Program-made: the position numbers and the translations under genes
Notes under the pieces: model-generated
What the model was told of the DNA's origin: nothing
Database searches by the model: none
What the model saw: the letters and a program-made list of their open reading frames with translations, nothing else
DNA from: JBBTCX01 sp964494205
Lineage (GTDB): Bacteria; Planctomycetota; Phycisphaerae; UBA1845
Assembly: GCA_964494205.1 (NCBI GenBank)
Contig: CAZBRD010000016.1
Span: 1 to 64,000, forward strand
Direction: 5' to 3'
Length of the DNA stretch: 64,000 nucleotides
Shown: positions 62,157 to 64,000 of the stretch, one piece after another
How the letters are laid out: each line of letters begins with the position of its first letter
Numbering within the stretch: the first letter of the stretch is position 1

Positions 62157-62206
62157 GAATCTGACGCCAACGGCGATTTCGAAATGTCGCCAGCATCGTA
62201 TTCATC

Positions 62207-62232
62207 AGAGCCGCGAGCGCAAGCGACCGGTT
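62207..62232. repeat. Repeat family D (D2)
   Basis: AGAGCCGCGAGCGCAAGCGA then CCGGTT. The 16 bases before it (GTATTCATC word) also precede C4 at 63153. Confidence 0.6.
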
Positions 62233-62322
62233 CTGCCAATCCTCGTTTGAACATGCCGATTCATTGTCAATCAATCGGCCCATTCGGGAGGTGTCTGCGA
62301 TGTAGAGACACAGCCCCCATTC

Positions 62323-62410
62323 GCACTGAAAGTGCGTTGGTAGCCCAGCCCAGGGCAACGCCCTGGGTCGCCTCGCACAACGGTTCTCGCTCTGAAAGAG
62401 CGAGAGCGCA
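62323..62410. repeat. Composite hairpin repeat (family G)
   Basis: Three perfect hairpins: GCACT-GAA-AGTGC, then after GTAG the stem CCCAGGGC-AAC-GCCCTGGG, then TCTCGCTCT-GAA-AGAGCGAGA. Confidence 0.6.
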
Positions 62411-62554
62411 AGTTCGGCGTAACACGATGGGGCAAGACCGAAACGAATCAATCCATTGGAAGACTCGATTTGGCATCATATTCACGTCTTGATTCGCGAT
62501 TCGCGGAATGTGCCTTATACGAATCCCAGTATTCATTCGCTGGTTGCCAAGTCA

Positions 62555-62640
62555 TGTCACGTAGTGACAGCGCGAGAATAGCCCAGTCTTTCAAGGCTGG
62601 GTAATGCGTTGATAGGCGAGCCGAAGTGCCAAAGGCACGA
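62555..62640. repeat. Composite hairpin repeat family E (E2)
   Basis: Same three-hairpin order as E1 with stem changes that keep pairing (CCCAGTCTT... and GTGCCAAAGGCAC). Confidence 0.7.
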
Positions 62641-62717
62641 CAGATCGATTAATAAGAGCGCCGTTCCCTAATGGAGTGCGTATTACTCTCCCACGGTGCT
62701 TATGCTCGCACGCCCAA

Positions 62718-62813
62718 TGCCCCCAACGGGGGCACAGGTGTGTAGCCAGTGGTGCAGCGCAGCGAAACCCCTGGACATCAATCCCCCAAAAACGCCAAGC
62801 CCCAATCGGGGCG
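62718..62813. repeat. 96-bp repeat family F (F1)
   Basis: TGCCCCC-AACG-GGGGCA hairpin, then GTAG plus a CCAGTGGT...AACCCCTGG stem, then CCCCAATCGGGG. It matches F2 over 96 bases with about six differences, all in the first half. Confidence 0.75.
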
Positions 62814-62886
62814 AAGGATCTCGGGTGCGGTATCCATATCCTGTACTCAACGAGTTTGTTTCAACTGTTTGCGCGTATGCGTCATC

Positions 62887-62974
62887 TGTCCCGTTAGGGA
62901 CAGGCCGAAAATAGCCCAGCATTTCAATGCTGGGTAAGCATACGGCGCAACAAGTTTGAGTGCCGTAGGCACGA
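62887..62974. repeat. Composite hairpin repeat family E (E3)
   Basis: TGTCCC-GTTA-GGGACA, then ATAG and the same CCCAGCATT...AATGCTGGG stem as E1, then GTGCCGTAGGCAC. Confidence 0.7.
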
Positions 62975-63152
62975 TTGAACGGCGGCGATAAGAGCGCAGA
63001 TATCTAATTGGATTGCGCAGGAAAGTCCTGCTACTAACGTCGACTTTTGGGCGTAAGAATCCGAACTCGTTGCGTAGGTAAAGGATCCATCAAGGCGGCG
63101 AATCCGCCTGCACGAACAGCGCTTTCGGTGTTTAGCCAGCAGCGTATTCATC

Positions 63153-63175
63153 AGAGCCCTTTGCGCAGGCAAAGG
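63153..63175. repeat. Repeat family C hairpin (C4)
   Basis: GAGCCCTTTGC-GCAG-GCAAAGG. Followed after 8 bases by D3, the same C-then-D order as at 33585-33636. Confidence 0.6.
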
Positions 63176-63182
63176 TCCCATT

Positions 63183-63208
63183 AGAGCCGCGAGCGCAAGC
63201 GACCGGTT
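63183..63208. repeat. Repeat family D (D3)
   Basis: Same 25-26 bases as D2. Confidence 0.6.
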
Positions 63209-63256
63209 CAACAGGACGAGATTCGCGAAATCCACCATCAAAGCAAGCAACCTAGT

Positions 63257-63297
63257 TCCCTCCCCCTCTTAGGGGGAGGGCAGGGTGGGGGTCTCTC
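63257..63297. repeat. Repeat family B, short form (B6)
   Basis: TCCCTCCCCCTCTTAGGGGG then AGGGCAGGGTGGGGGTCTCTC. Confidence 0.6.
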
Positions 63298-63322
63298 GCC
63301 AGCGTTAACCTCGCCGCTCCTG

Positions 63323-63418
63323 TGCCCCCAACGGGGGCAAAGGCATGTAGCCAGGGGTGGAGCGCAGCGAAACCCCTGGACATCAATCCCCCAAAAACGC
63401 CAAGCCCCAATCGGGGCG
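63323..63418. repeat. 96-bp repeat family F (F2)
   Basis: Second copy of F1. Its internal stem pairs better: GTAG then CCAGGGGT...AACCCCTGG. Confidence 0.75.
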
Positions 63419-63555
63419 CAGTAAATTCCAACCTGCATCGCAGAACAAACCGCCGACAACCATCGTATAGTTTCCTGTACACGCGTCACAATTCGTCGCA
63501 TAGTAGAAAGCAGATTCCACGCGGACGCCTGCGTCCTGATCATTGGAGCGAAGCC

Positions 63556-64000
63556 ATGTCGCCAATTATGCTGATGATGAGTTTTGCATTCCAAAGTTCT
63601 ATTGTTCCTTTCCTGACCATCTCCCCACAACTTGACCCTGAATCTTGCGACACCCCCAAATGGATCGCGGGCCTCTTTGGTTTCCCCGGTCCATCAGGAG
63701 GTGCGTTTTCGTTGGCCGTCTATGACGAGGGAGCGGGCCCGATGCTCTTCGTGAGTGGCGGTCTCACAGCTTCTGGGCTGCCTGCCCCGGGAATCGCAAG
63801 ATGGGATGGGCGAATTTGGTCGAACGTCGGCGGAGGAATGTCTAACAATTCACCCCTCACGACATACTCATTTCCTGTCAATGCCCTGACTGTATTTGAT
63901 GATGGAACCGGTGCGGCGCTCTATGCGGGCGGCAATTTCGACATAGCTGGAGATTTTCCAGCAAACAACATCGCCCGCTGGGATGGCCAAAACTGGACGC
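63556..64000 (+). CDS. Secreted repeat protein (IARWDG/W repeats), truncated by window end
   Basis: An open frame from ATG 63556 (GGAG 7 bases upstream) to the window end, at least 148 residues. It starts MSPIMLMMSFAFQSSIVPFL, a possible signal peptide. Two units of the pattern L-Y/F-V/A-x-G-G ... I-A-R-W-D-G-x-x-W are seen (PGIARWDGRIWSNVGGGM and NNIARWDGQNW). Such repeats build beta-propeller-like extracellular proteins that are frequent in planctomycetes. The 3' end lies outside the window. Confidence 0.75.
   Translation, partial: MSPIMLMMSFAFQSSIVPFLTISPQLDPESCDTPKWIAGLFGFPGPSGGAFSLAVYDEGAGPMLFVSGGLTASGLPAPGIARWDGRIWSNVGGGMSNNSPLTTYSFPVNALTVFDDGTGAALYAGGNFDIAGDFPANNIARWDGQNWT

Larger units (their letters stand above)
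62157..63555. other. Repeat-packed intergenic cluster, no gene
   Basis: Nearly 1.4 kb with no convincing gene. It holds copies of families B, C, D, E, F and G, often two or three next to one another. Small open frames here are translations of the repeats. Confidence 0.6.

Noticed and set aside
62157..63555. CRISPR array
   Set aside because: Repeats differ in length and family, are not evenly spaced, and no cas genes are near.
62683..63630. Several short open frames in the repeat cluster
   Set aside because: They are translations of repeats E, F and D on either strand and repeat between copies; no start signals.

Overview
The window looks like a chromosomal segment of a planctomycete, most likely from or near the Phycisphaerae. 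This is inferred from gene content, not from a marker gene. The main clues are PEP-CTERM surface proteins, a type II prepilin with the H-X9-DG signature, secreted proteins ending in dockerin-like calcium loops, many small zinc-ribbon membrane proteins, a deca-haem cytochrome with a CX3CH first site, and a Rne/Rng ribonuclease next to a DUF2344 gene. No rRNA, tRNA or CRISPR array was found.

Layout. 1-3187 is a remnant of a Mu-like head module (gpT, gp36-like and three structural unknowns) whose gaps are filled with AT-rich chromosomal repeats. 3.3-6.7 kb holds a tiny lipoprotein, a VOC protein, PPK2 and a B12/radical-SAM enzyme. 6.9-10.9 kb is an array of five paralogous PEP-CTERM genes. 11.4-21.7 kb carries typA, a patatin lipoprotein facing an operon of two lipoproteins and a small unknown, then rimO-pgsA, two zinc-ribbon membrane proteins and uppP. 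A RAYT transposase with 33-bp perfect inverted REP ends sits at 21.7-22.4 kb. 22.4-28 kb has a secreted trypsin-like protease, small secreted or lipoproteins, a HExxH protein and a pseudouridine synthase. 28.2-31 kb is cheW plus a PAS-chemoreceptor gene split by an in-frame TGA. 31-37 kb has HAD, clpS, maf, aroB and folC. 37.8-43.9 kb has a repeat-rich secreted protein, small membrane proteins, the cytochrome, a CHRD lipoprotein and RNase D. 44.1-55 kb has gyrA, a diguanylate cyclase, a glycosyltransferase, two divergent dockerin-type proteins, a phosphodiesterase and the prepilin. 55-58.6 kb is hpf-ptsN-ptsH-ptsI behind a sigma-54-like promoter. 58.9-62.2 kb is DUF2344-rne. 62.2-63.5 kb is a dense repeat cluster before a truncated secreted gene.

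The strongest non-gene signal is a network of hairpin repeats, lettered A-L here. Many begin with GTAG or GTGG. They lie between genes, at stop codons, inside operons, as a terminator, and in one case in frame inside a protein gene. Family A forms the ends of the RAYT unit, and its dispersed copies carry a compensatory base pair, as expected for mobile REP elements. I see no complete new defence or metabolic system. The best leads are the repeat/RAYT network and the in-frame repeat, the interrupted chemoreceptor, the PEP-CTERM array and the putative sigma-54 control of the hpf-PTS genes.
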